From Gammaproteobacteria bacterium (lineage in GTDB: Bacteria; Pseudomonadota; Gammaproteobacteria; GCA-001735895): DNA of 49,804 bases. The DNA lies in NCBI GenBank assembly GCA_018669845.1, contig JABHSO010000040.1, positions 1-49,804 on the forward strand, written 5' to 3'. Position numbers and translations under genes: made by a program. Positions 8,226 to 19,447 of this stretch are shown here, piece after piece (positions within the stretch are counted from its first letter, which is position 1; every line of letters begins with the position of its first letter). A model generated the notes under the pieces. It did no database searches, was not told the origin of the DNA, and worked only from the letters and a program-made list of their open reading frames with translations.

Positions 8226-9089
8226 TTAATGCAGCAAAGTAAACATCTTACGACGATAGGTTTGTACTAATGGGTTTTCTCCACCCAGCATGTCGAAAAT
8301 TTCTATCAGTCCTTTTTGTCCTGCCCCATCATTAAATGACCTGTCTTTCATCATGATTTGCATCAATATTTTTATCGCTGCTTCATGATTGCCACCGGCG
8401 TTAAGGTAAGTGCTCATTTGTAGCAGGGCATCCAGATCATCTGGATTATCATTGATACGTTGTTCCAGTTCGGCGGGGTCACCCAGGTCTTTTAATTGAT
8501 TAGCCAGTTTTATCTGGGTCAGTATTTCTTTTACTTCCTGTTGCTCTTTTTCTTCATCTGATAATGTGTTGATTAGAGCAATGGCTGAGTCGAAGTCATT
8601 CTGATTAGCAACCAGTTTGGCGATGTTTATCTTCAATTTTGAATTTTGTGGATCATTGGCCAGTGCAGTATTGAGCATTTCCAGAGCTTCCTGTTCTTTT
8701 CCTTCTCCAAAAGCCTGAAAGGCTGCAGTCAGGATTTGATCAGATTCAGTTTTAATATAAGGGTCAAGAAATTTCTTAACCTCAGATTCAGGCAGTGCAC
8801 CCATAAATTCATTGACCATTTGCCCATCTACAAAAAGTTTTACCGTTGGCAGACTTTTAACGCCTGCCTGAGCGGCAAGCTCTCCCTGTTCATCACTGTT
8901 TACCATCGCCAGTGTAAAGGCACCCTGATATTCTTCCGCCAGTTTATGCAATACCGGAATTAATGATTGGCAGGGTTGGCACCAGTCAGCCCAGAAATCA
9001 ACAAGCACAGGCTGTTTAAATGAGTTTTGGATAACCAGAGACTCAAAGTCTTCAATGGTCACATTATAGATATATGGAGAGTCGCTCAT
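8226..9089 (-). CDS. cnoX: CnoX/YbbN-like thioredoxin-TPR co-chaperone
   Basis: The 287-residue protein has a thioredoxin domain (about 5-110) with the active-site motif WCQPC (Cys37, Cys40) and the cis-proline segment SLPTVKLF. Tetratricopeptide-like helices follow to the end (EALEMLNTALANDPQNSKLK and similar). This is the YbbN/CnoX architecture. E. coli CnoX protects substrates from over-oxidation and passes them to GroEL. Its active site there has a single Cys, whereas here both cysteines are kept, so true redox activity is possible. No signal peptide is seen, so it is cytosolic. The TPR part separates it from plain thioredoxins. Confidence 0.85.
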   Translation of the reverse strand: MSDSPYIYNVTIEDFESLVIQNSFKQPVLVDFWADWCQPCQSLIPVLHKLAEEYQGAFTLAMVNSDEQGELAAQAGVKSLPTVKLFVDGQMVNEFMGALPESEVKKFLDPYIKTESDQILTAAFQAFGEGKEQEALEMLNTALANDPQNSKLKINIAKLVANQNDFDSAIALINTLSDEEKEQQEVKEILTQIKLANQLKDLGDPAELEQRINDNPDDLDALLQMSTYLNAGGNHEAAIKILMQIMMKDRSFNDGAGQKGLIEIFDMLGGENPLVQTYRRKMFTLLH

Positions 9090-9173
9090 TGCTTTTTTAC
9101 CGGTAAAAAATGATGATGAATATATGAGGATTTAAGTTACAAAATCAAGCTTGCGTTATATACTTTAAATTAA

Positions 9174-11108
<1,935 letters not shown>

Positions 11109-11140
11109 TTACGTTATCTTAAATGTGTTTAATTTAAAGA

Positions 11141-11290
11141 TTTTTTCACCACGAAGACACGAAGCTCACGAAGAAAAACTAATAATGCTAAAAATAATTG
11201 GATAAATTAGTCATTGTCATAATTTTAAAAAGCTTAGAGAAAATAATGATGTACCTTCGTGTATTTCGTGACTTCGTGGTGAATATTTTT
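11141..11290. repeat. CACGAAG-type intergenic palindrome, copy D
   Basis: The left arm (11141-11175) carries TTTTTTCACCACGAAG followed by two more CACGAAG units. The right arm (11253-11290) carries three CTTCGTG-type units ending in GTGGTGAATATTTTT. The arms are nearly complementary around a centre of about 77 bases unlike that of the other copies. It lies between convergent parE and the hydrolase gene. Confidence 0.8.
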
Positions 11291-11337
11291 TGACTTTTTT
11301 GAATACTTTGAATAGTTACATTAATTAAAGACTCTGT

Positions 11338-12117
11338 TTAACCTGAGTCATTAGCCAGGTCAAAAAAATCCTTCAGTATTTTTTGATAGCTAATGTTTGA
11401 AGAAATATCATTATGCGCGGTGCCTTTTATGAGATGTGATTTGGCGCTGGGTAAAAACTTTAACAGTTCTTTTGTGTGAACCATGGGAACTACCTGATCA
11501 TGTTCGGCATACATAACCAGAATTTGACTGTTAATCGAGCTGGCATAACTGGTTGAGTCAAAATGATCTTTTATTAACCATTTGACCGGGAAAAATGGAT
11601 AGTGAGATTGGGCGACATTTCGAATACTGTCATAGGGTGTTATCAACACAAGTTTTAAAACGTCTCTGTGTGCAGCAACATAACTGGCTACACCTGACCC
11701 AAGGCTTCGACCTATGACACTGATCGATGAATGTTGTTCTATTAACTGATCATAAATCGACAGGGCATCACTAAATAACCCAGCTTCTGTCGGTTTACCG
11801 GTACTGCCTCCATAACCCCGATAGTTTATGATATATACGGTAAAGTCGCTGAACATATTTTTGTAGTCGGTGATATTGTCCTCTACCGTTTCTGAGTTAC
11901 CACCAAAATACAGGATTGCAGGTTTTTGCTGATTAGATTCATCTTTATTAATTATCCAGATTTTTAATGTGGCATCCGATGTTTGCAACCAGAGGAGATC
12001 AGTAGATGTGTTTACATTTTCGGCAGTAGGGAAATAAAGAATACTGCGTTGTTTTATATACAGAAAAAGGCAGGACAGTGTATATAAAACGACAAAAAGA
12101 GAAAAAATTTTCAGCAT
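11338..12117 (-). CDS. Alpha/beta hydrolase with N-terminal membrane anchor
   Basis: This 259-residue hydrolase is of the BEM46/YfhR (serine aminopeptidase S33-like) type. Residues 2-22 form one hydrophobic segment, either an uncleaved anchor or a signal sequence. The oxyanion region is FGGNSE, the nucleophile elbow is GRSLG, and the likely acid and base are in AEHDQVVP and GTAHND. The conserved YRGYGGSTGKP loop also fits the family. The gene lies opposite to and between parE and parC, and its start is 123 bases from the parC start, so those two share a divergent promoter region. The substrate is unknown. Confidence 0.82.
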   Translation of the reverse strand: MLKIFSLFVVLYTLSCLFLYIKQRSILYFPTAENVNTSTDLLWLQTSDATLKIWIINKDESNQQKPAILYFGGNSETVEDNITDYKNMFSDFTVYIINYRGYGGSTGKPTEAGLFSDALSIYDQLIEQHSSISVIGRSLGSGVASYVAAHRDVLKLVLITPYDSIRNVAQSHYPFFPVKWLIKDHFDSTSYASSINSQILVMYAEHDQVVPMVHTKELLKFLPSAKSHLIKGTAHNDISSNISYQKILKDFFDLANDSG

Positions 12118-12240
12118 CTGGGCAGTTTATCAAAAACTCATGGGATATGCTCTGCTAACAAAAATATTAGTTATAAGTTTGTTCAGCAGGTAAAATACAC
12201 AACTATCTATAGAGCCTTAAAAAATTAAATAAACACCGCC

Positions 12241-14496
12241 ATGTCAGAAAATATGGAACTGAATTACGAAGGGGTAGAAAGGGAACCCTTACGAGTTTTT
12301 ACTGAGAAAGCTTATCTGGATTATTCCATGTACGTTATTCTTGATCGTGCATTGCCGCATATTGGTGATGGACTGAAACCCGTACAGCGACGAATTATTT
12401 ATGCCATGTCTGAACTGGGTTTATCAGCCAGTTCCAAACATAAAAAATCAGCTCGGACAGTGGGTGATGTGTTAGGTAAATTTCACCCTCACGGTGATTC
12501 CGCCTGTTATGAGGCGATGGTATTAATGGCACAGAAATTTTCCTACCGTTATCCACTGATAGATGGTCAGGGTAACTTTGGTTCTCCGGATGACCCCAAG
12601 TCATTTGCTGCGATGCGTTATACCGAGTCACGTCTGTCACCTTTTGCAAAAGTATTATTGCAGGAGTTGGGGCAGGGCACAGTGGACTGGGTTCCTAACT
12701 TTGATGGAACGATGCAGGAACCATCATTACTGCCCGCTCGGTTACCACATATTTTACTCAATGGAACTACTGGCATTGCAGTCGGAATGGCAACTGATTT
12801 ACCCCCGCATAATCTTCGTGAAGTAGCCACTGCCTGTATTCGATTACTGGATAGTTCCCGCACCAGTCTGGATGAATTGCTGGAACACATAAAGGGGCCA
12901 GATTACCCGACGTCGGCAGAAATAATCACACCCGCGGCAGATTTAAAAACCATGTATGAAACAGGACATGGCAGCATTCGCATGCGTGCAGTGTATGAAA
13001 AAGAAGATGGCGATATCATTATCACCGCGTTACCTCATCAGGTTTCAGGAGCCAAAATTCTGGAACAGATAGCAAGCCAGATGCAGGCTAAAAAATTACC
13101 CATGGTGGATGATTTACGGGATGAATCGGATCATGAAAATCCTACTCGCCTGGTGATTGTGCCACGCTCTAACCGTATCGATATTCATGGTTTGATGACC
13201 CACCTGTTTGCCTCTACAGATCTGGAAAAAACCTATCGTGTGAATATGAATATGATAGGCACCAATGGTCGTCCTCAGGTGAAAAACCTGAAGCATATAT
13301 TGCAGGAATGGATTGCATTTCGTATGGCTACCGTGCGTCGTCGTTTAGAATGGCGACTGGATAAAGTTGATAAACGTCTGCATATTCTGGAAGGTTTACT
13401 GATCGCATTTTTGAACCTGGATGAGGTTATCCGCATCGTTCGATTTGAGGATGAGCCGAAAAAAGTATTGATGAAAACCTTCAATATTTCAGATATTCAG
13501 GCTGAAGCCATACTCGAAACCAAGTTACGAAATCTGGCCAAGCTTGAGGAAATGAAGATTCGAGCTGAGCAGGATGAATTGAGCAAAGAAAAACAAGGGC
13601 TGGAAAAAATTCTCGGATCAGAACGCCGAATGAAAACCCTGATAAAAAATGAAATACTTGAAGATACAGAAACCTATGGTGATGACCGTCGTTCTCCGAT
13701 TGTGACCCGTGAAGCGGCAAAAGCAATGGATGAATCAGACCTGATTCCTTCTGAGGCTTTGACGGTTGTTATATCCAGCAAAGGATGGGTGCGTGCAGCA
13801 AAAGGACATGAAGTTGATGGCAGCGGATTAAACTATAAGTCGGGTGATAGCTTTCTGGCATCGGCTCAGGGCAAGAGTAACCAGTCCGCTGTATTTATAG
13901 ATTCCAGTGGTCGCAGTTATGCAGCGCCTGCGCATTCTCTACCTTCGGCTCGTGGACAGGGTGAGCCACTCACCGGACGCTTCAAGCCTGCAGCCGGTAC
14001 CGAGTTTGTAAGTACCGTGATGGGTAGAGATGATGATTTATATTTGATGTCTACTACATTTGGTTATGGTTTTATCTGTAAATTTTCAGACATGGTGACG
14101 AAAAACAAAAATGGTAAGGCATTAATCTCAATTCCTGCAGGAGCCGAGTTACTACCGCCGGTAGCCATATCAAATCTCGATGAACAACAAATTGTAGCAA
14201 TCACCAGCGAAGGATATATTGCTGTGATAGCTCTCAATGAGCTACCTCATTTGTCCAAAGGAAAGGGCAATAAAATCATCAACGTGCCACCCAAAAAGCT
14301 TAAAGCAAATGAAGAGATTGTCGGGGCAATTCACTGTGTCACCGAAAAAGATAAAATTACAGTACATGTCGGTAAAAAATTCAAAAGCATGAATCATCGC
14401 GAATTGCAGGACTATGTGGTCGAGCGTGGTAAACGTGGCATCAAGTTACCCAGAGGCTGGCAAAATGTTGACTGGGTTGAGCAGTCCGAGAAATAA
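12241..14496 (+). CDS. parC: DNA topoisomerase IV subunit A
   Basis: ParC cuts and rejoins DNA within topoisomerase IV. The 751 residues match the E. coli length. The N-terminal breakage-reunion domain carries the catalytic Tyr127 in [14 protein letters not shown]. The quinolone-resistance region is [13 protein letters not shown], with Ser87 and Glu91 at the positions of E. coli Ser80 and Glu84, so the residues usually altered in resistant strains are wild type. The C-terminal beta-pinwheel (about 495-740) contains repeats such as [14 protein letters not shown]. It pairs with parE upstream. Confidence 0.96.
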   Translation: MSENMELNYEGVEREPLRVFTEKAYLDYSMYVILDRALPHIGDGLKPVQRRIIYAMSELGLSASSKHKKSARTVGDVLGKFHPHGDSACYEAMVLMAQKFSYRYPLIDGQGNFGSPDDPKSFAAMRYTESRLSPFAKVLLQELGQGTVDWVPNFDGTMQEPSLLPARLPHILLNGTTGIAVGMATDLPPHNLREVATACIRLLDSSRTSLDELLEHIKGPDYPTSAEIITPAADLKTMYETGHGSIRMRAVYEKEDGDIIITALPHQVSGAKILEQIASQMQAKKLPMVDDLRDESDHENPTRLVIVPRSNRIDIHGLMTHLFASTDLEKTYRVNMNMIGTNGRPQVKNLKHILQEWIAFRMATVRRRLEWRLDKVDKRLHILEGLLIAFLNLDEVIRIVRFEDEPKKVLMKTFNISDIQAEAILETKLRNLAKLEEMKIRAEQDELSKEKQGLEKILGSERRMKTLIKNEILEDTETYGDDRRSPIVTREAAKAMDESDLIPSEALTVVISSKGWVRAAKGHEVDGSGLNYKSGDSFLASAQGKSNQSAVFIDSSGRSYAAPAHSLPSARGQGEPLTGRFKPAAGTEFVSTVMGRDDDLYLMSTTFGYGFICKFSDMVTKNKNGKALISIPAGAELLPPVAISNLDEQQIVAITSEGYIAVIALNELPHLSKGKGNKIINVPPKKLKANEEIVGAIHCVTEKDKITVHVGKKFKSMNHRELQDYVVERGKRGIKLPRGWQNVDWVEQSEK

Positions 14497-14570
14497 AATA
14501 TCTCTGCCTTTTCATCAGATGATTAAGCTTTAGTGAGATGAGCTAGTTGAGACTGTTTAGTTAAATTGTC

Positions 14571-15932
14571 TCAATTATCATTCGTTTCACTGGTACTAAA
14601 ATACAGCCACAGAAACCCGGAGATACCCGCCAACAAAGAGGCAAATAAAATGCCAGTTTTTGCCATTAACAAGTCTTCAGGTGAATGAGCAAAACCCAGT
14701 TCGGCAATGAAAATGGACATGGTAAAACCAATGCCGCCCATCAAACCAACACCAATAATATGTTTGAAATTTAGTCCGGGAGGTAAGGTGGTTAAACCTG
14801 ATTTTACCGCGAGCCAGGAAAAGCCGGCAATACCAATAAGTTTACCGAGTACAAGTCCGGCTGAGATTCCCATCGATACGGGATGGGTAATGATTTCACC
14901 TAATGATGATAAATCGATAGGCACACCGGCATTAGCAAGAGAGAAAATGGGGATAATGATATAAGCAGAGGGCAGGTGCATTTTATGTTCTAGTATTTGA
15001 GCAGGTGCCTGAACCAGATGCACACCTTCTTCCAGTGCCTGAACACGATAGCGTAACTCGTCATTTTTTATAATATTGGTTTCGTGTTTATAGGCGAGCT
15101 GGATATTTTCAACCATGCCGCTAATTTTTTCCAGGAAACGCCCAGGGTCATATTTGGGACGCATGGGAATAGTGAAAGCCAGAAAAATACCTGCCAGTGT
15201 TGCATGAATTCCGCTTTTTAACATGGCTATCCACAGGATGATGCCGATTAATACATAAGGCATTGCGCGGCGGGTTCCACCCAGATTTAGAGCTATTAAA
15301 AAGGCAAGCATAACGGCTGCTAAAGACAGGGCAGGGATGCTGATTGTTTCGGTATAAAAAAGGGCTATGACAACAACTGCACCTAAATCATCGACTATGG
15401 CTAAAGCCACCAGAAAAGTGAGCAGGTTTTTAGGTATTCGATTACCTAAAAGAGCCAGAGTGCCCAGTGCAAAGGCGATATCCGTTGCCATAGGTATGCC
15501 CCATCCATCAAAAGTGTGCCCGCCTGGATTGATGCTCATGTAAATGGCTACAGGTACTACCATACCTCCAATTGCAGCCAGAATAGGCATCATAGCCTGT
15601 TTGGGATCGGCCAGCTCTCCTACCAGTATTTCACGTTTTAATTCGAGTCCGATAACAAAGAAAAATATTGCCATTAAACCATCATTAATCCAGTGGTGGA
15701 TTGATTTAGATAGCTGGAATCCAGAAACCCCAATGGTGAACGTTAACTCTAGCAGGTGGTGATAAGCTTCACTCCAGGGACTATTTGCGATAGTGATAGC
15801 AGCGATAGCACACAACATGAGTAAAATGCCACTGGTGGTCTGGCGGTGAATAAATTCTTCTACAGGAGATAACACCCAGTTAAAAGCTCTTTCCCAGGGG
15901 GCACAGTACTCTTTTCCAGTTTTTTCACTCAT
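14571..15932 (-). CDS. nhaA: Na+/H+ antiporter NhaA
   Basis: NhaA exports Na+ (and Li+) in exchange for protons at alkaline pH or high salt. The 453-residue protein is longer than E. coli NhaA (388) at both ends, with a cytoplasmic N-terminus of about 30 residues. Diagnostic motifs are WGIPMATDIAFALGTLALLG and the paired Asp residues in VDDLGAVVVIALFYT, the ion-binding Asp163/Asp164 pair in E. coli numbering. About 11-12 membrane segments are evident. It is convergent with parC and divergent from the psiE-like gene. It opens a block of four cation-related genes. Confidence 0.95.
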   Translation of the reverse strand: MSEKTGKEYCAPWERAFNWVLSPVEEFIHRQTTSGILLMLCAIAAITIANSPWSEAYHHLLELTFTIGVSGFQLSKSIHHWINDGLMAIFFFVIGLELKREILVGELADPKQAMMPILAAIGGMVVPVAIYMSINPGGHTFDGWGIPMATDIAFALGTLALLGNRIPKNLLTFLVALAIVDDLGAVVVIALFYTETISIPALSLAAVMLAFLIALNLGGTRRAMPYVLIGIILWIAMLKSGIHATLAGIFLAFTIPMRPKYDPGRFLEKISGMVENIQLAYKHETNIIKNDELRYRVQALEEGVHLVQAPAQILEHKMHLPSAYIIIPIFSLANAGVPIDLSSLGEIITHPVSMGISAGLVLGKLIGIAGFSWLAVKSGLTTLPPGLNFKHIIGVGLMGGIGFTMSIFIAELGFAHSPEDLLMAKTGILFASLLAGISGFLWLYFSTSETNDN

Positions 15933-16228
15933 CGGTTTATTATTTTTCTCAGTTGATATTTACTTATTTTATGATTGTAGTTGATTTATCGGGTTTGATA
16001 ACAGATAACTGACAAGAACAGTACAGTACAGTGGAGTTAGAAAGTCTTGTTGAACTTGATGTATTCAGTAAGTGACAAGAATCGAAAGCTATCTTGATAA
16101 AGGTCATGAAATAGATCTAAACTTCAACATTTATCGTGTTATCAGCCATTGCTGAGGTTTTGCTAAAGCAGTAGAGTAGAGTTGTTAATGAGCAGAAGGT
16201 TTTCTATCCATCAGCCATTTTTGACATT
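15933..16228. other. Intergenic region without recognisable features
   Basis: This is the longest gene-free stretch (296 bases), between the divergent nhaA and psiE-like genes. It must contain their promoters. I see AT-rich sequence, a short CAGTACAGTACAGT run near 16020-16031, and two similar ATCAGCCATT words near 16140 and 16210. No convincing promoter, riboswitch or ORF was found. Confidence 0.5.
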
Positions 16229-16699
16229 ATGAATAAAGATAACGAAAAAGATCTATTTGCAGAACCTGGTCATGACCTGACAGATGCTACTGATGATGTG
16301 TTCATGGAGTTTCTGCATAAAATAATTCGTATTGCAGTAAAAGTACTGGCTGTTTTAATGGTTGCTGTTATTGTCTGGGGCATTGGTGATGTCATTTATG
16401 TGTTGTATCAACGTCTTATCTCTCCCCCTTTTTTACTACTTAGTATTAGCGATATCCTGGCCACTTTTGGCGCGTTTCTCGCGGTATTGATTGCCATTGA
16501 AATTTTTATCAATATTACACTTTATCTCAAAACAGATGTAATTCCTGTAAGGATAGTTGTCGCTACCGCATTGATGGCTATTTCACGCAAAGTCATTATT
16601 TTTGATTTTGAAAAAATTACTCCAATGTTTATTTTAGCCACTGCAGCAGTTGTTTTAGCGTTAGGCATCACTTACTGGCTAATCAGTAGAAAAATATAA
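16229..16699 (+). CDS. psiE: PsiE-family membrane protein
   Basis: This 156-residue protein matches the phosphate-starvation-inducible PsiE family. It has a short charged N-terminus and four predicted membrane helices (about 36-58, 70-95, 104-120 and 130-152). The conserved middle segment LAVLIAIEIFINITLYL and the RIVVATALMAISRKVIIFDF block are typical. The biochemical role of PsiE is unknown. The gene ends 36 bases before a P-type ATPase gene on the same strand, so the two are likely co-transcribed, which suggests a link to ion transport. Confidence 0.82.
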   Translation: MNKDNEKDLFAEPGHDLTDATDDVFMEFLHKIIRIAVKVLAVLMVAVIVWGIGDVIYVLYQRLISPPFLLLSISDILATFGAFLAVLIAIEIFINITLYLKTDVIPVRIVVATALMAISRKVIIFDFEKITPMFILATAAVVLALGITYWLISRKI

Positions 16700-16735
16700 T
16701 CTATAAGTTTAATTTCTTTTTAAGAGGGTGATTAA

Positions 16736-19447
16736 ATGAATGACAATGTTGTGTCTAATAACAGGCATTCGGAAAATATAGAAACTGTTCTTGAATCACT
16801 TGAAGCAACGGTCAAAGGATTATCCGCCGAAGAGGTCAGTAATCGGCTTGATAAATATGGTTTGAATCAGCTTCCTGAGCCCGCAACACGTGGTCCGTTT
16901 GTCCGCTTTTTATATCAATTTCATAATGTATTAATTTATGTCCTGATTGCAGCAGGTGTGGTTACCGCTTTGTTGGGTCACTGGATTGATGCCTCTGTAA
17001 TCTTTGCAGTTGTATTTATAAATTCAGTGATCGGGTTTGTGCAGGAAGGCAAGGCTGAGGACGCTTTGCGTGCCATTCAGAATATGCTTTCTCCTAATGC
17101 CATGGTGTTGCGTGATGGCAAGCAGGTAACGATTCCAGCTGAACAACTGGTTCCGGGTGATGTTGTGTTGCTACAATCCGGGGATAAAGTGCCTGCTGAT
17201 TTACGCCTGTTTCGGGTTAAAGGGCTGCAAATTCAGGAATCTGTGCTGACCGGTGAATCCATTGCTGTTGAAAAAATTACTGACCCTGTTAACCAGCAAG
17301 CTACCATCGGTGATCGACGATGCCTGGCTTATTCGGGTACGCTGGTGACTCATGGTCAGGGTGGAGGAGTGGTGGTCGCGACAGGCGTGCAAACTGAGAT
17401 AGGCCATATTAGCGCTCTGGTATCTGAAGTGGAGTCTCTAACAACCCCGTTATTACGCCAAATGGCACAGTTTGGTAGGTGGCTAACCCTGGCCATTTTA
17501 GCACTCGCTACGATTACCTTCATCTTTGGAACACTGGTTCGAGACTATGCCGCTGCAGATATGTTTCTGGCAGCAGTGAGTCTTGCAGTAGCTGCGATTC
17601 CTGAAGGGTTACCGGCTATTATGACCATAACGCTGGCTATAGGAGTCCAGCGTATGGCACGACGAAACTCCATAATTCGCAGATTACCAGCGGTGGAAAC
17701 ATTAGGGGCGGTGAGCATTATTTGTTCGGATAAAACCGGCACCCTGACCCGCAATGAAATGACGGTTCGTACGATTACTACTTCCAGTAGTTTATTTGAA
17801 CTGGCTGGAACAGGTTATGACCCCCATGGTGCAATTTCCCAACCGGATAAGGATGAGCTTGGTGTAGAGAAACAGCTTCTGCTACAGGCCGTGAAGGCAG
17901 CCATGTTATGCAATGATGCTTCGATGGAACTCAAGGGCACTGACTGGCTGGTTCATGGTGACCCGATGGAAGGGGCGTTATTGGTATCAGGAATGAAAGC
18001 CGGGCTGGAAATAGACGTTGAAGCAAAGCAGTATCCACGCACAGATTTGATCCCCTTTGAATCAGAACATCGTTTTATGGCAACCCTGCATCACAGTCAT
18101 ATTGGTGAAGCCTTCGTTTATATAAAAGGTGCGCCTGAACGTTTACTGGAAATGTGTGATCAGCAGAAAACCATCGATGGTGATCGACCTATTGATAAAG
18201 ATTACTGGTTAAAGCGTATTGAAGAAATGGCTCAGCAAGGGCAGAGGGTACTGGCCATAGCTATTAGACAGGTTAATTATAAAAAACTGGAACTAAAGTT
18301 TGATGATGTAGAGAGTGGACTGACCTTGCTGGGTTTATTTGGTTTGATCGACCCGCCACGTGAAGAAGCTATCGGAGCCATAAAAAAATGTTGTGAAGCT
18401 GGTATTCGAGTGAAAATGATTACCGGAGATCATGCGGCCACAGCAGTTGCCATATCAAAGCAGTTAAAACTGGTGAATTCCGAAGAGGTTCTTACCGGTG
18501 AGCAACTTGAGTTGATGCCTGAAGAAGAGTTAAAACAAAAGGTACTGAGTGTTGATGTCTATGCGCGTGTAAATCCGGAACATAAGCTGCTGCTGGTGAG
18601 ATTGATGCAGGAGCAGGGATTTATTGTGGCCATGACTGGAGATGGTGTCAATGATGCTCCAGCCCTGAAGCGTGCCGATGTTGGTACTGCCATGGGACAC
18701 AATGGTACCGAAGCGGCCAAAGAAGCTGCTGAAATGGTACTGGCTGATGATAATTTTGCTTCCATCACTCATGCGGTGGAAGAAGGACGTACGGTTTATG
18801 ATAATCTCAAAAAGGCGATTCTTTTTATTCTGCCTACCAATGGCGGGGAAGCCTTGATTATTCTTGCGGCCATAATTTTAGGCTTTCAGCAATTACCCTT
18901 AACACCGGTTCAAATTTTATGGGTCAATATGGTGACCGCGGTTACTCTGGCTTTATCGCTGTCTTTTGAACCGTCTGAACCAAATGTCATGCGACGTGCT
19001 CCACGTGATGCTCGCCAACCCATGCTGACTGCCCATTTGCTCTGGCGAATTGCCTTTGTTTCATTTATTTTAATGGGTGGAACATTTGGTCTTTTTATGT
19101 GGGAAATTGATCAGGGAATGAGTATCGAATATGCACGCACGGTAGCAGTGAATACACTGGTCATGTTCGAGATATTTTATCTATTTAACTCACGGTATAT
19201 TAAAGATTCAGTTTTTAACTGGGCAGGATTAACTGGAAATCGTTATGTGCTGATTGCCATTGTTATTCTTTTTATTCTGCAGTTAGCTTTTACTTACCTT
19301 ACACCGATGCAAACTTTATTTGGAACTTCGGCTATCGACTTTAATACCTGGGTACAAATCGTAATAATTTCTTCTTCGGTGTTGTTTCTGGTTGAGTTAG
19401 AAAAATATATCGTAAGGAAAATTGATTCCAGAGCTAGTGATGGGTAG
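16736..19447 (+). CDS. P2-type cation-transporting ATPase
   Basis: This 903-residue protein is a type II P-type ATPase. It shows an N-terminal cation-ATPase domain, the actuator motif TGES, a PEGLPA ion-site motif in helix M4, the phosphorylation motif DKTGTLT, the nucleotide-domain KGAPE and the hinge TGDGVNDAP, plus about ten membrane helices. Overall it resembles bacterial Ca2+-ATPase (PMA1/CaxP-like) sequences. The M6 segment reads NMVTAVTLALSLSFEP, so the Asp found in SERCA (VTDG) is absent and Ca2+ specificity is uncertain. A good ribosome binding site (AGAGGG) precedes the ATG. Its stop touches the end of the convergent antiporter gene. Confidence 0.9.
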   Translation: MNDNVVSNNRHSENIETVLESLEATVKGLSAEEVSNRLDKYGLNQLPEPATRGPFVRFLYQFHNVLIYVLIAAGVVTALLGHWIDASVIFAVVFINSVIGFVQEGKAEDALRAIQNMLSPNAMVLRDGKQVTIPAEQLVPGDVVLLQSGDKVPADLRLFRVKGLQIQESVLTGESIAVEKITDPVNQQATIGDRRCLAYSGTLVTHGQGGGVVVATGVQTEIGHISALVSEVESLTTPLLRQMAQFGRWLTLAILALATITFIFGTLVRDYAAADMFLAAVSLAVAAIPEGLPAIMTITLAIGVQRMARRNSIIRRLPAVETLGAVSIICSDKTGTLTRNEMTVRTITTSSSLFELAGTGYDPHGAISQPDKDELGVEKQLLLQAVKAAMLCNDASMELKGTDWLVHGDPMEGALLVSGMKAGLEIDVEAKQYPRTDLIPFESEHRFMATLHHSHIGEAFVYIKGAPERLLEMCDQQKTIDGDRPIDKDYWLKRIEEMAQQGQRVLAIAIRQVNYKKLELKFDDVESGLTLLGLFGLIDPPREEAIGAIKKCCEAGIRVKMITGDHAATAVAISKQLKLVNSEEVLTGEQLELMPEEELKQKVLSVDVYARVNPEHKLLLVRLMQEQGFIVAMTGDGVNDAPALKRADVGTAMGHNGTEAAKEAAEMVLADDNFASITHAVEEGRTVYDNLKKAILFILPTNGGEALIILAAIILGFQQLPLTPVQILWVNMVTAVTLALSLSFEPSEPNVMRRAPRDARQPMLTAHLLWRIAFVSFILMGGTFGLFMWEIDQGMSIEYARTVAVNTLVMFEIFYLFNSRYIKDSVFNWAGLTGNRYVLIAIVILFILQLAFTYLTPMQTLFGTSAIDFNTWVQIVIISSSVLFLVELEKYIVRKIDSRASDG

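Noticed and set aside
14547-14574. TTGAGAC/GTCTCAA hairpin as terminator between parC and nhaA
   Set aside because: The stem is 7 bp with a 14-base loop, has no T-run, and overlaps the nhaA stop codon.
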